A DNA stretch of 49,318 bases from CAZPQV01 sp964588705 (GCA_964588705.1 CAZPQV010000009.1:1-49318), one strand, 5' to 3'; numbered from the stretch's first letter, positions 1-7,967 are shown. Notes: generated by a model not told the origin, from the letters alone. Made by a program: numbers and translations.

Positions 1-710
1 TTCTGATTTCTTCTTTGGATGGAGCAGTCTCTTTCTGAAAGGTGGCACGCTTTTCCGAACTGATCTCCCGCAATTTGAATTTCAATATGACGTGGTTCTT
101 CAATCAGTTTTTCCATATACATTCCACCATTTCCAAATGCAGCAACGGCTTCCTGAATGGCTGATTCCCAATGATCTTTAAGGTCTTCTGCTTTCCAAAC
201 GGCGCGCATACCTTTACCACCACCTCCGGCAGTCGCTTTAATCATTACCGGATATCCGATTTCTTCAGCGATTTTTGCAGCTTGGTCATAAGATTCAATC
301 AAACCGTCTGAACCTGGAACACAAGGAACACCTGCAGCTTTCATGGTCGCTTTGGCATTGGCTTTGTCTCCCATTTTTTCAATCTGCTCAGGAGTTGCAC
401 CGATGAATTTTATTCCGTTTTTCTCACAAATTCTGGAGAAGTTGGCGTTTTCTGAAAGGAACCCGTATCCCGGATGAATAGCATCTGCATTGGTGATTTC
501 TGCTGCAGAAATAATATTTGGAATTTTAAGGTAAGAATCCTTACTCATTGCCGGACCAATACAAACGGCTTCGTCTGCAAATCTTACGTGAAGACTGTCT
601 TTGTCGGCAGTGGAATAAACCGCAACTGTTTTTATTCCCATTTCTTTGCACGTGCGCAAAATACGCATTGCAATTTCGCCACGGTTGGCAATTAATATTT
701 TTTTGAACAT
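1..710 (-). CDS. accC: Acetyl-CoA carboxylase, biotin carboxylase subunit (5' part only)
   Basis: This is the N-terminal 236 residues of biotin carboxylase; the rest lies off the left edge. The enzyme carboxylates the biotin on AccB using ATP and bicarbonate, the first half-reaction of malonyl-CoA synthesis. The start reads MFKKILIANRGEIAMRI, typical of the family, followed by HPGYGFLSEN and the glycine-rich ATP-grasp loop (KATAGGGGKGMR). Near the edge EEPRHIEIQIAGDQ and LSERDCSIQRR are also conserved. It lies 85 bp downstream of accB on the same strand, so co-transcription is likely. Identification is from direct translation of the minus strand. Confidence 0.95.
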   Translation of the reverse strand, partial: MFKKILIANRGEIAMRILRTCKEMGIKTVAVYSTADKDSLHVRFADEAVCIGPAMSKDSYLKIPNIISAAEITNADAIHPGYGFLSENANFSRICEKNGIKFIGATPEQIEKMGDKANAKATMKAAGVPCVPGSDGLIESYDQAAKIAEEIGYPVMIKATAGGGGKGMRAVWKAEDLKDHWESAIQEAVAAFGNGGMYMEKLIEEPRHIEIQIAGDQFGKACHLSERDCSIQRRNQ

Positions 711-722
711 CTTATTTTAATT

Positions 723-743
723 ATGAATTATGAATTATGAATT
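723..743. repeat. Three tandem copies of a 7-bp repeat between accB and accC
   Basis: ATGAATT occurs three times head to tail (723-729, 730-736, 737-743) in the 85-bp accB-accC spacer. Period 7 is neither coding nor a CRISPR spacing. It is probably simple-sequence drift. Confidence 0.7.
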
Positions 744-795
744 TTGAAATTGAAAATGATTGATATCAATTATCGCTCATCACTCATCATTCATA

Positions 796-1278
796 CTAAG
801 AAGGATCTACCAAAAATAGTGGTTGATCGTATTCTACCGGTGTAGCATCATCCACAAGGATCTTCACGATTTTTCCTGAAACTTCAGACTCAATTTGGTT
901 GAACAGTTTCATCGCTTCGATTACGCAAACTACTTTTCCATCGGTTACAGAATCACCAACGTTTACAAAAGGATCTTTATCCGGAGAAGGTTTTCTGTAG
1001 AAAGTTCCAATCATTGGAGATTTGATGGTAACGTATTTGCTGTCGTCTGCAGATTCTGTTTTTTCTGCAGCAGGTGCGGCAGCGGCAGCAGCGGCAACAG
1101 GAGCAGCAGCCTGTGGTGCAGCATGATAAACTTGTGGTTGAGGAACGAAATTTACATTGTCATTTCCGCCAAGTGGAGTTTTAATGGTGATTTCGAAATC
1201 TTTAGTTTTGTATTTTACCTCTGATACTTCAGCTTTAGATACAAACTTAATCAGGTTTTGGATGTCTCTAATGTCCAT
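796..1278 (-). CDS. accB: Acetyl-CoA carboxylase biotin carboxyl carrier protein
   Basis: 160 residues, close to the E. coli length (156). The N-terminal helical region is followed by an Ala/Pro-rich flexible linker (about residues 50-72) and a biotinyl domain. The biotin attachment motif VIEAMKL places the acceptor lysine at residue 124. The protein carries carboxybiotin between AccC and the carboxyltransferase. It sits directly upstream of accC. A terminator-like hairpin separates it from rpmF, and a separate -7 box lies about 23 bp before the start, so accB-accC may be transcribed independently of rpmF. Confidence 0.96.
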   Translation of the reverse strand: MDIRDIQNLIKFVSKAEVSEVKYKTKDFEITIKTPLGGNDNVNFVPQPQVYHAAPQAAAPVAAAAAAAPAAEKTESADDSKYVTIKSPMIGTFYRKPSPDKDPFVNVGDSVTDGKVVCVIEAMKLFNQIESEVSGKIVKILVDDATPVEYDQPLFLVDPS

Positions 1279-1300
1279 AATTTGTTATTTGAATATTGTC

Positions 1301-1308
1301 CAAAATTA
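1301..1308 (-). promoter_or_regulatory. Candidate -7 box for accB-accC
   Basis: On the minus strand TAATTTTG matches the Bacteroidetes sigma-A consensus TAnnTTTG. No TTTG was found at the usual 17-23 nt spacing upstream, so support is only partial. Confidence 0.45.
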
Positions 1309-1321
1309 CAAAAAAACAACA

Positions 1322-1358
1322 AAAAACCACTCATTTTTATTAAAATTGAGTGGTTTTT
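1322..1358. terminator. Terminator hairpin after rpmF (usable on both strands)
   Basis: A 12-bp perfect stem (1322-1333 pairing with 1347-1358, core CCACTCA/TGAGTGG). T-rich flanks follow it on either strand. For rpmF transcription (minus) the A-run at 1321-1326 becomes the U-tract. Confidence 0.8.
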
Positions 1359-1387
1359 GTATGAAAATGAAGATTTTCTAAGATTTC

Positions 1388-1591
1388 TTAGTTTTCTTCA
1401 GATGTTTCAGTTTCTTTTTCCATTACTACTTTTCCTCTGTAGTAAAGTTTTCCTTCGTGCCAGTGCGCTCTGTGATATAGGTGCAGTTCGCCTGACGTTG
1501 CATCTTTAGCCAATTGAGGAACTTCTGCTTTATAGTGAGTTCTTCTCTTGTCTCTTCTTGTGCTCGACTGTCTTCTCTTTGGATGTGCCAT
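1388..1591 (-). CDS. rpmF: 50S ribosomal protein L32
   Basis: 67 residues starting MAHPKRRQSSTRRDKRRTHYK, the L32 signature. The His-containing tail HLYHRAHWHEG occupies the place where many bacteria carry zinc-binding cysteines, so this is a C-minus L32. An acidic tail (EKETETSEEN) follows. It lies 63 bp after the DUF177 gene, the usual partner of rpmF across bacteria. Confidence 0.97.
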   Translation of the reverse strand: MAHPKRRQSSTRRDKRRTHYKAEVPQLAKDATSGELHLYHRAHWHEGKLYYRGKVVMEKETETSEEN

Positions 1592-1654
1592 TTTTAATAA
1601 TTTTTTGATGAGCGATGAGATTCATCATCTCACCATATTTAAACTATTTATTTC

Positions 1655-2191
1655 TTAATTTTTATCTTTTAATTTTTTCAAAGCTTCCCAACGCGGATCT
1701 ACAGTTTCTTCGCTGCTTTCATCGTTGGCTTCTTCTGTTTCTTTCGGACTGTATTTATCAAGAATTTCCAGGTCTTCTTCATCCACATTTGGTGAAATCT
1801 TTTTCATCGGGATTGATAAAATGACATCTTCATAAATCAGTTGTGCAACGTTGAAGGCGTGGTCCGTTTCCGGAATGGTAATCACTTCCTCGTTACTGTC
1901 ATCATATTCTTCCCCGAATTTTACAAGAACTTTGATTTCGTTTTCAATCGGATAATCAAATTCTTCATTGGTAATATCACACACTAAAGTGACAAGACCG
2001 CTTGTTTTAATCCAGAATTCAAGAAAAGTGGTGTGCTTATCCAGCAGAATATCTGCTGTAATTCTTGGATTTGTAAATTCCTGTTCAGTCTCAAAAAGTT
2101 CAAAGAACGCTTTATTTATCTCAAATTGGAACTCGTGTTTCCCGTTTTTAAGTCCGGAAAATACAACTTCGTAGTTTCTAAACTTGTCCAT
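1655..2191 (-). CDS. DUF177 (YceD-like) protein upstream of rpmF
   Basis: 178 residues from the start MDKFRNYEVVFSGLK. The family (YceD/DUF177) is almost always encoded next to rpmF and is linked to ribosome or rRNA biogenesis; the exact role is unsettled. Conserved features include the acidic second half and the VTLVCDITNEEFDYPIE core. A longer frame begins at 2233, but a perfect TTTG-N19-TATTTTTG promoter lies at 2204-2234, inside that extension. The start at 2191 is therefore preferred. Confidence 0.88.
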   Translation of the reverse strand: MDKFRNYEVVFSGLKNGKHEFQFEINKAFFELFETEQEFTNPRITADILLDKHTTFLEFWIKTSGLVTLVCDITNEEFDYPIENEIKVLVKFGEEYDDSNEEVITIPETDHAFNVAQLIYEDVILSIPMKKISPNVDEEDLEILDKYSPKETEEANDESSEETVDPRWEALKKLKDKN

Positions 2192-2203
2192 AAAATGAGG
2201 TTG

Positions 2204-2234
2204 CAAAAATATGCAATTATTTTGAATTAGCAAA
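2204..2234 (-). promoter_or_regulatory. Promoter of the DUF177-rpmF unit
   Basis: On the minus strand TTTG (complement of 2231-2234), 19 nt, then TATTTTTG (complement of 2204-2211). This is a full match to the Bacteroidetes -33/-7 consensus, 13 bp before the chosen start. Confidence 0.75.
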
Positions 2235-2309
2235 TATTTTTTAGTTTAAAATTTAATGTTTAAAGTTCAAGGTTTTAGTTCTTTACAAAAAATATTATTC
2301 TTTAATTTA

Positions 2310-3380
2310 TTAGTTTTCTGATTCTTCCGGCAGATCTTCGTCCACACCATTGTCATTAGAGTTTCTTCTCGGCTGCAGTCGGTTGGTCATCAGATCGTTA
2401 TATTCTGACCTGTTTTTATAGATTTTTATTGCGCAGAAAATAGCTTCAGAAAAACTTCTTTCATCTGCAATGCCTTGTCCTGCAATATCATACGCAACGC
2501 CGTGATCCGGAGAAGTTCTGATGTAAGGCAATCCAGCGGTATAATTTACGCCGTCTTCGTAAGCCAGTGTTTTGAAAGGCGCAAGTCCCTGATCATGATA
2601 CATCGCTAAAACTGCATCGTAGCTTCTGTATTTATTTGGCTGGAAAAAACTGTCTGCCGGAAACGGTCCGAAAGCCATTATTCCATTATCAAACAGTTCG
2701 TTGATGGCAGGTTCTATAATTTCGATTTCTTCTTTTCCGATTGCACCGCCATCTCCGGAGTGAGGATTTAATCCAAGGACAGCAATTTTTGGCTTCTGAA
2801 CCTGAAAATCTTCAATCAGGCACTGATTCAGCAATTTTATCTGCTTTTTAATTTTCTCTTTACTGATATTGCCCGCAACTTCCGAAATAGGGATGTGGTG
2901 TGTAGAAACGGCAACTTTTAAATCATCAGTTACTAAAAACATCAATCCTTTTTTACCGAATTTTTCTTCCAAAAATCCGGTGTGTCCCGCGTGTTTAAAG
3001 CCCTGTTTCATCATTTCATCCTTATTGATAGGAGCGGTAATTAACACGTCGATGGTTCCTTTCGTTAAAGCATCTGTTGCTGCTTCCAGCGAATCGATGG
3101 CCATTTTTGTGGATTCTTCGGATGGTTTTCCCAAATCTACATTTACATTATCCTTCCAAAGATTCACCATGTTGAGTTTTCCGGGCTGCGCCTGCGATGC
3201 ATCGGTGATATAATTAAAATTCAGCTGAAGTTTAAAAATATTTTTCTGGTAAGTGAAAAGTTTACCGGATGCAAAGATGATTGGCGTGAAATAATCGGTG
3301 ATGCTTTTGTCGTTTAAAGCCTTCATAATAATCTCGGGACCGATTCCGTTGAAATCGCCTACAGATATGCCGACTCTCAC
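2310..3380 (-). CDS. pdxA: 4-hydroxythreonine-4-phosphate dehydrogenase
   Basis: 356 residues. PdxA oxidises 4-phosphohydroxy-L-threonine in the DXP-dependent pyridoxal phosphate pathway. Family signatures are visible: GDFNGIGPEI at the N terminus, TAPINKD, GHTGFLEE, LNPHSGDGGAIG and AMYHDQGLAPFK, with the metal-binding histidines. The last 25 or so residues are a charged, Asn/Glu-rich extension beyond the usual end. It precedes the DUF177-rpmF unit on the same strand with a 118-bp spacer that contains a separate promoter. It is divergent from ribE. Confidence 0.96.
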   Translation of the reverse strand: MRVGISVGDFNGIGPEIIMKALNDKSITDYFTPIIFASGKLFTYQKNIFKLQLNFNYITDASQAQPGKLNMVNLWKDNVNVDLGKPSEESTKMAIDSLEAATDALTKGTIDVLITAPINKDEMMKQGFKHAGHTGFLEEKFGKKGLMFLVTDDLKVAVSTHHIPISEVAGNISKEKIKKQIKLLNQCLIEDFQVQKPKIAVLGLNPHSGDGGAIGKEEIEIIEPAINELFDNGIMAFGPFPADSFFQPNKYRSYDAVLAMYHDQGLAPFKTLAYEDGVNYTAGLPYIRTSPDHGVAYDIAGQGIADERSFSEAIFCAIKIYKNRSEYNDLMTNRLQPRRNSNDNGVDEDLPEESEN

Positions 3381-3381
3381 T

Positions 3382-3410
3382 TTTTGATGTTTAGATAATT
3401 AGTATCTTTG
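3382..3410 (+). promoter_or_regulatory. Candidate promoter for the ribE operon
   Basis: TTTTG (3382-3386) and TATCTTTG (3403-3410) are separated by 16 nt in the pdxA-ribE divergent spacer. The -7 box is exact; the spacing is shorter than the usual 17-23. Confidence 0.5.
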
Positions 3411-3451
3411 GGAAGAATTTATAAAGATACAAATTTAACAAAAACAATCTT

Positions 3452-4048
3452 ATGTTCACGGGAATAATTGAAGCGACAGGAACGGTAGAGAAAATTGAAA
3501 GAAAGGGAACGAATATCAATTTTACAATGAGTTGCCCGTTTACAAATGAACTTAAAATCGATCAGAGTCTGGCGCACAATGGTTGCTGTCTTACGGTGGT
3601 AGAGATTTCGGGAGATCAGTATGTGGTAAATGCTATTGATGAAACCCTGGAGAAAACCAATCTTGGAGACTGGCATGAAGGAACGGTGGTAAATCTTGAG
3701 CGCTGCATGAAGATGGATGGCCGTCTTGACGGACATATCGTTCAGGGACACGTAGATAAAACTGGCGAGATAATTGCTATCGAAAATAAAGAGGGAAGTT
3801 ATTATATCACGGTAAAATACGATGAAGAGGGGAGTTTTATAACCGTTCCGCAAGGTTCGGTAACGGTGAATGGTATTAGTCTTACAGTGGCCGACAGCGG
3901 AGATTTTCAGTTTTCAGTAGCGATTATTCCATACACTTGGGAATTTACGAATTTGAAATATTTAAAACCCGGTGATAAAGTAAACCTCGAATTTGATATC
4001 ATAGGAAAATATATAGCAAAACTATTAACGAAGCAGAATGCCGTTTAG
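3452..4048 (+). CDS. ribE: Riboflavin synthase (alpha chain)
   Basis: 198 residues with the hallmark start MFTGIIEATGTVE and two homologous lumazine-binding halves (first about 1-90; second from GHIVQGHVDKTGEI). It dismutates two 6,7-dimethyl-8-ribityllumazine molecules into riboflavin. NAHNGCCLTV matches the conserved N-terminal-half loop. It overlaps the following histidine kinase gene by 11 bp, so translation of the two is probably linked. No FMN riboswitch is visible in the short leader. Confidence 0.96.
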   Translation: MFTGIIEATGTVEKIERKGTNINFTMSCPFTNELKIDQSLAHNGCCLTVVEISGDQYVVNAIDETLEKTNLGDWHEGTVVNLERCMKMDGRLDGHIVQGHVDKTGEIIAIENKEGSYYITVKYDEEGSFITVPQGSVTVNGISLTVADSGDFQFSVAIIPYTWEFTNLKYLKPGDKVNLEFDIIGKYIAKLLTKQNAV

Positions 4049-5492
4049 TAAATATAAGGGATATAGCTTGCGCAACAGGATATTTGGAGGATTTATCATT
4101 GTCTGTCTTCTGAGTATTAGTATTTCCGCCGGTCTTTCGTATTATCTTTTAAAAACCAATGCTATTGAGCAGAGTAAAACCGATCAGTTGAGAAAATCGG
4201 ATGCTTTGATGGCGTCTCTTGATTATGCGGTAAGCCATACCGAAGTAAATACCGAAGACCTTTCTGTGATTCTTGGAAATAAAATTTTTGAAATTTCTGA
4301 TATTTCTAAATCAGATGTCATTATTTATGACCTCAAAGGTAATTACATTATTTCCAATAAAGATCAGCAGCTCGTACCACAGAAATCTCTTCCCATAAAT
4401 ATGATTAACAGAGTTTTGGGAAGCGATAAAAGGGTGGATGTTGAAACCTATGATCAGAATCTGCAGGCCAATGTTGTTTCTTCGTATATGATTCTGAAAA
4501 ACAATATGCTGGAGCCTATTGGTATCGTTTATTTCCCATATTACCACAGTGATTCTGCTTATTTGAGTGTGATGAACAAATACATGAAGTATATTGTTCT
4601 TATCAGTTTGTTACTAATTTTTTTCAGTGTTTGGCTGAGTTGGTATATTTCTAAAAACCTGACCAGTAAACTCACGAAATTTTCGGATCTCATCAACCGT
4701 CTCACGCTTTTTGATCAGGCGATGCGTCCTATTAGGTATTACAAAAACGATGAATTGAAAAGTCTTGTGGATTCTTACAATAAGATGATTGTGAAAATCG
4801 AAGATCAGAAGGAAAGACTCGCTTACATTCAAAAGGAAAAAGCGTGGCGAGAGATGGCAAAACAGGTAGCCCATGAAGTGAAAAATCCGCTAACGCCAAT
4901 GAAACTGAACATTCAGAATTTCAAAAGAAAATTTGATCCAAACGATCCTGATGTAGTAACTAAGGTAAATAATATGTCAGATTCTTTGGTAGAGCAAATT
5001 GACTTGATTGCAACTGTAGCTTCAGCGTTTTCTCAGTTTGCGCAGTTACCGGAAAAGCACGACGAGATCTTTAGTCTAAACCGCGAAGTCGCCGGAATTG
5101 TTAGGATTTTCAGTGAAGAGAATATTTTTATTCATGCAAATCACGATGATATTCAGATAAAAATGGATAAAATCTACCTGAACCGGATTTTAGTCAATCT
5201 CATCTCCAACGCGCAACAAGCGGCGGCAGAAGACCGCAAACTAATGATCAATGTTGATTTGGAGAAGGTTCAGAAATGGATTACTGTTTCGGTAGAAGAT
5301 AACGGTGTTGGGATTCCTGAGGAAAGATTCGAAAGAATTTTTGAGCCAAATTTCACATCCAAAAATTCAGGAATGGGGCTGGGGTTAACGATGGTAAAGA
5401 AAATGGTGGAAGATTACAAAGGGAAAATCACCGTAAATTCTGAAGTCGGCCGCGGAACGAAATTTACCATTTCACTTCCTGCCAATATCTGA
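4038..5492 (+). CDS. NtrY-like membrane sensor histidine kinase
   Basis: 484 residues. A transmembrane helix near residues 16-38 and another near 185-203 enclose an extracytoplasmic sensor region of about 145 residues. HAMP-like and dimerisation segments follow, then the H-box VAHEVKNPLTPMK with phosphoacceptor His279. The ATP-binding domain has the N box (LVNLISNAQQA), DNGVGIPEE and GMGLGLTMVKKMV. The extended H-box with NPLTPMK is typical of NtrY-class kinases. No response regulator is adjacent, so it is an orphan locally. Its stop shares one base with the downstream methyltransferase start. The ligand is unknown. Confidence 0.88.
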   Translation: MPFSKYKGYSLRNRIFGGFIIVCLLSISISAGLSYYLLKTNAIEQSKTDQLRKSDALMASLDYAVSHTEVNTEDLSVILGNKIFEISDISKSDVIIYDLKGNYIISNKDQQLVPQKSLPINMINRVLGSDKRVDVETYDQNLQANVVSSYMILKNNMLEPIGIVYFPYYHSDSAYLSVMNKYMKYIVLISLLLIFFSVWLSWYISKNLTSKLTKFSDLINRLTLFDQAMRPIRYYKNDELKSLVDSYNKMIVKIEDQKERLAYIQKEKAWREMAKQVAHEVKNPLTPMKLNIQNFKRKFDPNDPDVVTKVNNMSDSLVEQIDLIATVASAFSQFAQLPEKHDEIFSLNREVAGIVRIFSEENIFIHANHDDIQIKMDKIYLNRILVNLISNAQQAAAEDRKLMINVDLEKVQKWITVSVEDNGVGIPEERFERIFEPNFTSKNSGMGLGLTMVKKMVEDYKGKITVNSEVGRGTKFTISLPANI

Positions 5493-6187
5493 TGAAGCCT
5501 TTTGTTTTTCAGAAATTTACGATTCAACAATCCGAAAAAGTTTTTCGTGTCGGCACCGATGGTGTTTTGCTTGGTGCATTATCTGATGTTTCTAAAGCAA
5601 ATAAAATTCTTGAAGTCGGCGCCGGAACCGGTTTGATTTCGCTGATGATTGCCCAAAGAAATCCCAAAGCAGAAATTACCGCGCTTGATATTAATGAGGA
5701 TTCAGCAATGCTTGCAGGAGGAAATTTCAGCAGTTCTCCATTTTCAGAAAGATTAAAAGTAATTAGTGCTGATTTCAAAACTTTTGAAACGAAAAGTAAG
5801 TTTGATTTAATTGTATCAAATCCTCCATATTTTGAAGAAAACGAATCTGAAAAAGATATTCTGGCAAGGCAAAAAGTTGAACTTGGCTTTACGGATTTAA
5901 TAAAGAAATCTTCTGAGCTGCTCGCTGAAAATGCCATTCTATCAGTAATCATTCCTTTCTCTTCCGGAGAGGAATTTATAAAAGAAGCGCAACAGTTTCA
6001 ATTCAATTTAATTAGAAAAATAACAATTTACGGCATCAAGGACTCCAAACCGAAAAGATTAGTTTTAGAGTTTTCTCCTAATCAAAGTATTTTGAAAGAA
6101 GAAGAATTTATCATAGAAAAAAGTCCGCGAGTTTATTCTGAGCAGTATCTCGAGCTCACCAAAGATTTTCACGTTTTCAAAAAATAA
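5492..6187 (+). CDS. tRNA1(Val) adenine-37 N6-methyltransferase family protein
   Basis: 231 residues, class I SAM-dependent methyltransferase. Motif I reads EVGAGTGLISLMIA and the catalytic motif is SNPPYFEE, an NPPY of the type that methylates exocyclic amines. The start MKPFVFQKFTIQQ and GTDGVLLG region match the YfiC/TrmN6 family, which makes m6A37 in tRNA-Val. The start overlaps the kinase stop (TGATG). A strong hairpin terminator follows directly, ending the ribE-kinase-methyltransferase unit. Substrate assignment is by family only. Confidence 0.85.
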   Translation: MKPFVFQKFTIQQSEKVFRVGTDGVLLGALSDVSKANKILEVGAGTGLISLMIAQRNPKAEITALDINEDSAMLAGGNFSSSPFSERLKVISADFKTFETKSKFDLIVSNPPYFEENESEKDILARQKVELGFTDLIKKSSELLAENAILSVIIPFSSGEEFIKEAQQFQFNLIRKITIYGIKDSKPKRLVLEFSPNQSILKEEEFIIEKSPRVYSEQYLELTKDFHVFKK

Positions 6188-6188
6188 A

Positions 6189-6210
6189 AAATCCCGGATT
6201 TCCGGGATTT
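6189..6210. terminator. Bidirectional terminator between the tRNA methyltransferase and ftsE
   Basis: A 9-bp perfect stem AAATCCCGG/CCGGGATTT with loop ATTT lies between convergent genes. An A-run on the left and a T-rich stretch on the right allow use from both sides. Confidence 0.85.
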
Positions 6211-6232
6211 CGATTTTATATGTTCTTTTATC

Positions 6233-6943
6233 TTATTCAAAAAGTTCAGTCGTTTCCATTACGGTAACGCCGCCGTCTTCGCACTTTATGGCTTCTCCCG
6301 GAAAATTTTGAATCATATGATAGTCGTGTGTTGCCATCACCACGGCCGAATTGTGTTCTTGGGCCACTCTTTTCAAGAGTGTCATAATTTCGTTAGAAGT
6401 TTCAGGATCCAGGTTTCCAGTAGGTTCATCTGCCAAAATCAGTTCCGGATGATTCAGAAGTGCACGCGCAATGGCTACACGCTGCTGTTCTCCACCGGAA
6501 AGTTCGTGTGGCATTTTGTGCTTCTTGCTTTTCATGCCTACGCTTCCAAGGACCTCGTTAATTCTGTCGTCGATTTTGGTTTTGTCTTTCCAGCCGGTTG
6601 CTTCAAGGACGAACTTCAGATTTTTTTCCACCGTTCTGTCAGAAAGCAGTTGGAAATCCTGGAAAACGATACCCAGTCTTCTTCTCAAATCCGGGATTTG
6701 CGACATTTTCAGGTGTGCCAAATCGAAACCGGCAACGCTTCCTGCACCCTGCTGTAAAGGGATGTGGCCGTAAAGAGTTTTCAGTAATGAACTTTTTCCG
6801 GAGCCTGTTTTTCCGATCAGATAGCAGAATCGGCCTTTCTTTATATTGAGGTTGACATCGGTAAGAACCGTGAAATTTTTCTGTGCAATTCGGGCATTTT
6901 GCAGGCTGATAATGTTGTCGCCTGAAATATTACTGTGCGGCAT
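6233..6943 (-). CDS. ftsE: Cell division ATP-binding protein FtsE-like ABC ATPase
   Basis: 236 residues. Walker A is GKTGSGKSSLL, the signature is LSGGEQQRVAIARALL, and Walker B is LILADEPTGNLDP. The Q-loop sequence VFQDFQLL and the H-loop ATHDYHM are present. EPTGNLDP and overall length fit the FtsE/LolD group. FtsE works with the membrane protein FtsX to control septal peptidoglycan hydrolysis, but no ftsX is adjacent, so the partner must be encoded elsewhere. The LolD branch is the main alternative. Confidence 0.82.
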   Translation of the reverse strand: MPHSNISGDNIISLQNARIAQKNFTVLTDVNLNIKKGRFCYLIGKTGSGKSSLLKTLYGHIPLQQGAGSVAGFDLAHLKMSQIPDLRRRLGIVFQDFQLLSDRTVEKNLKFVLEATGWKDKTKIDDRINEVLGSVGMKSKKHKMPHELSGGEQQRVAIARALLNHPELILADEPTGNLDPETSNEIMTLLKRVAQEHNSAVVMATHDYHMIQNFPGEAIKCEDGGVTVMETTELFE

Positions 6944-7037
6944 TGTCTTCTCTAATTTTCTTCAGATGATTAAGTTTCAAAAGTAAATAATTATTTACTT
7001 GTTTCACTAACTTTTAGCAAATTTTAACAACAAAAAA

Positions 7038-7063
7038 TGCTTGAAAAATTTCTTTTTCAAGCA
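7038..7063 (-). terminator. rpmH terminator
   Basis: An 11-bp perfect stem (7038-7048 with 7053-7063) lies 25 bp after the rpmH stop. The A6 run at 7032-7037 forms the U-tract on the minus strand. Confidence 0.85.
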
Positions 7064-7087
7064 TAGTTGTATATGATAATTGAAGAA

Positions 7088-7246
7088 TTATCTCTTAGCG
7101 CGTACAGCACTAACGGTCAAACTCTTTCTGCCTTTTGCTCTTCTTGCAGCCAAAACTCTTCTACCGTTCGGCGTAGACATTCTTTCTCTGAAACCGTGTT
7201 TGTTTCTCTTCTTTCTTTCTGATGGTTGGAATGTTCTTTTGCTCAT
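7088..7246 (-). CDS. rpmH: 50S ribosomal protein L34
   Basis: 52 residues: begins MSKRTFQPSERKKRNKHGF, contains RMSTPNGRRVLAARRAKGR and ends SAVRAKR. This is the canonical L34 sequence with a slightly longer tail than the E. coli 46-residue form. It has its own full-consensus promoter upstream and a strong hairpin terminator downstream, so it appears to be monocistronic here. dnaA and rnpA, its partners in many bacteria, are not adjacent. Confidence 0.97.
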   Translation of the reverse strand: MSKRTFQPSERKKRNKHGFRERMSTPNGRRVLAARRAKGRKSLTVSAVRAKR

Positions 7247-7290
7247 TTCTAATATCTTTAGTGTAAAACTGTATCTTGATTTTCAGACTG

Positions 7291-7321
7291 CAAAAATACA
7301 AATATTTTTAAAACCCACAAA
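7291..7321 (-). promoter_or_regulatory. rpmH promoter
   Basis: On the minus strand TTTG (complement of 7318-7321), 19 nt, then TATTTTTG (complement of 7291-7298). This is an exact Bacteroidetes -33/-7 promoter, about 44 bp before the start codon. Confidence 0.8.
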
Positions 7322-7421
7322 TTAAATTTCAAAAATATCTCAACTTCTCGCAGCATAGTTTTATATTCTCGAAATCGAAAACTCACCAACTCATCACTCC
7401 CCAACTCTCACACTCTTAATT

Positions 7422-7637
7422 TGGGCGTGTCCCTTATTCCATCTCTCCGGCGCGAGTGCAGCGAGCGCCTCCGTTCAGTCATTCGGGTCGCGCTATCCGG
7501 CTGCAATCTTTTTTTACCAATGCATTTTCCTTCGCAAAAAAAAGGTTTTCCGCTACTATCGCTCACGCAAAACGACAGTCGCCGCAGTCATCAGAAAGAA
7601 CGTTAATTACAAAGTAATAAATTTTGATAAACGCCCA
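7422..7637. repeat. Possible interspersed noncoding repeat with inverted ends
   Basis: A block of about 216 bp opens with TGGGCGT (7422-7428) and closes with its exact complement ACGCCCA (7631-7637). It contains GGGCGTGTCCC and GGCGC...GCGCC (7449-7453/7465-7469) inverted segments. Base composition is clearly richer in G+C than the surrounding spacer. It resembles dispersed noncoding elements I recall from flavobacterial genomes beginning GGGCGT; that resemblance is from memory, not a search. No transposase is encoded. Confidence 0.45.
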
Positions 7638-7648
7638 TCTATCAAAAT
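7621..7648. repeat. Hairpin at the right end of the repeat-like block
   Basis: ATTTTGATA (7621-7629) and TATCAAAAT (7640-7648) form a 9-bp perfect stem. The 10-base loop AACGCCCATC presents the sequence complementary to the left end of the block, so a long-range pairing is possible. Confidence 0.6.
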
Positions 7649-7787
7649 CTGTGCATTCGTGGCATAATAACTCAATCAGAAAACAAAACCAAGATGTCGC
7701 ACCTCCGGCGCTCCCTTTTCTAAATTAACAATTGTTCTACCAATATTTCGTCGCTCCGCGACTCAGAAAACTCTGTGCAAATCCCTG

Positions 7788-7803
7788 CCTGTCGGCAGAC
7801 AGG
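7788..7803. repeat. Short GC palindrome in the spacer
   Basis: CCTGTC-GGCA-GACAGG is a 6-bp stem with a tetraloop. An overlapping alternative stem CTGCC-TGTC-GGCAG exists (7785-7798). This type of CTGCCTGTCGGCAG palindrome is, from memory, dispersed in flavobacterial intergenic DNA. Confidence 0.5.
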
Positions 7804-7959
7804 TGTTAACAAAAAAGCGTAGCTAAATAAAAAATCTGCATAACCCGCCAAATCAGCGAGAGACTTCAATCTTAATATATCTGTTAGTGCCAATTCCAAA
7901 CTTTTCCACAATACATCATTCTTCCAGCTTCGGACCTCGGACATCTGACTCCAAAACCC

Positions 7960-7967
7960 TACCTTTG
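7960..7967 (+). promoter_or_regulatory. -7 box for the nrnA-like gene
   Basis: TACCTTTG matches TAnnTTTG and sits 16 bp before the ATG. No clear -33 TTTG is seen. Confidence 0.5.

Noticed and set aside
723..743. Three 7-bp tandem copies as a CRISPR or regulatory array
   Set aside because: Too short, no spacers, and made of A/T-rich simple sequence.
3404..3451. FMN riboswitch before ribE
   Set aside because: The leader is too short and lacks the multi-helix RFN element.
3419..3853. 144-residue minus-strand frame across the ribE start
   Set aside because: It is antisense to ribE and has no recognisable domain.
7421..7606. 61-residue plus-strand frame in the spacer
   Set aside because: No signal, domain or conserved pattern; it lies within a structured repeat-like block.
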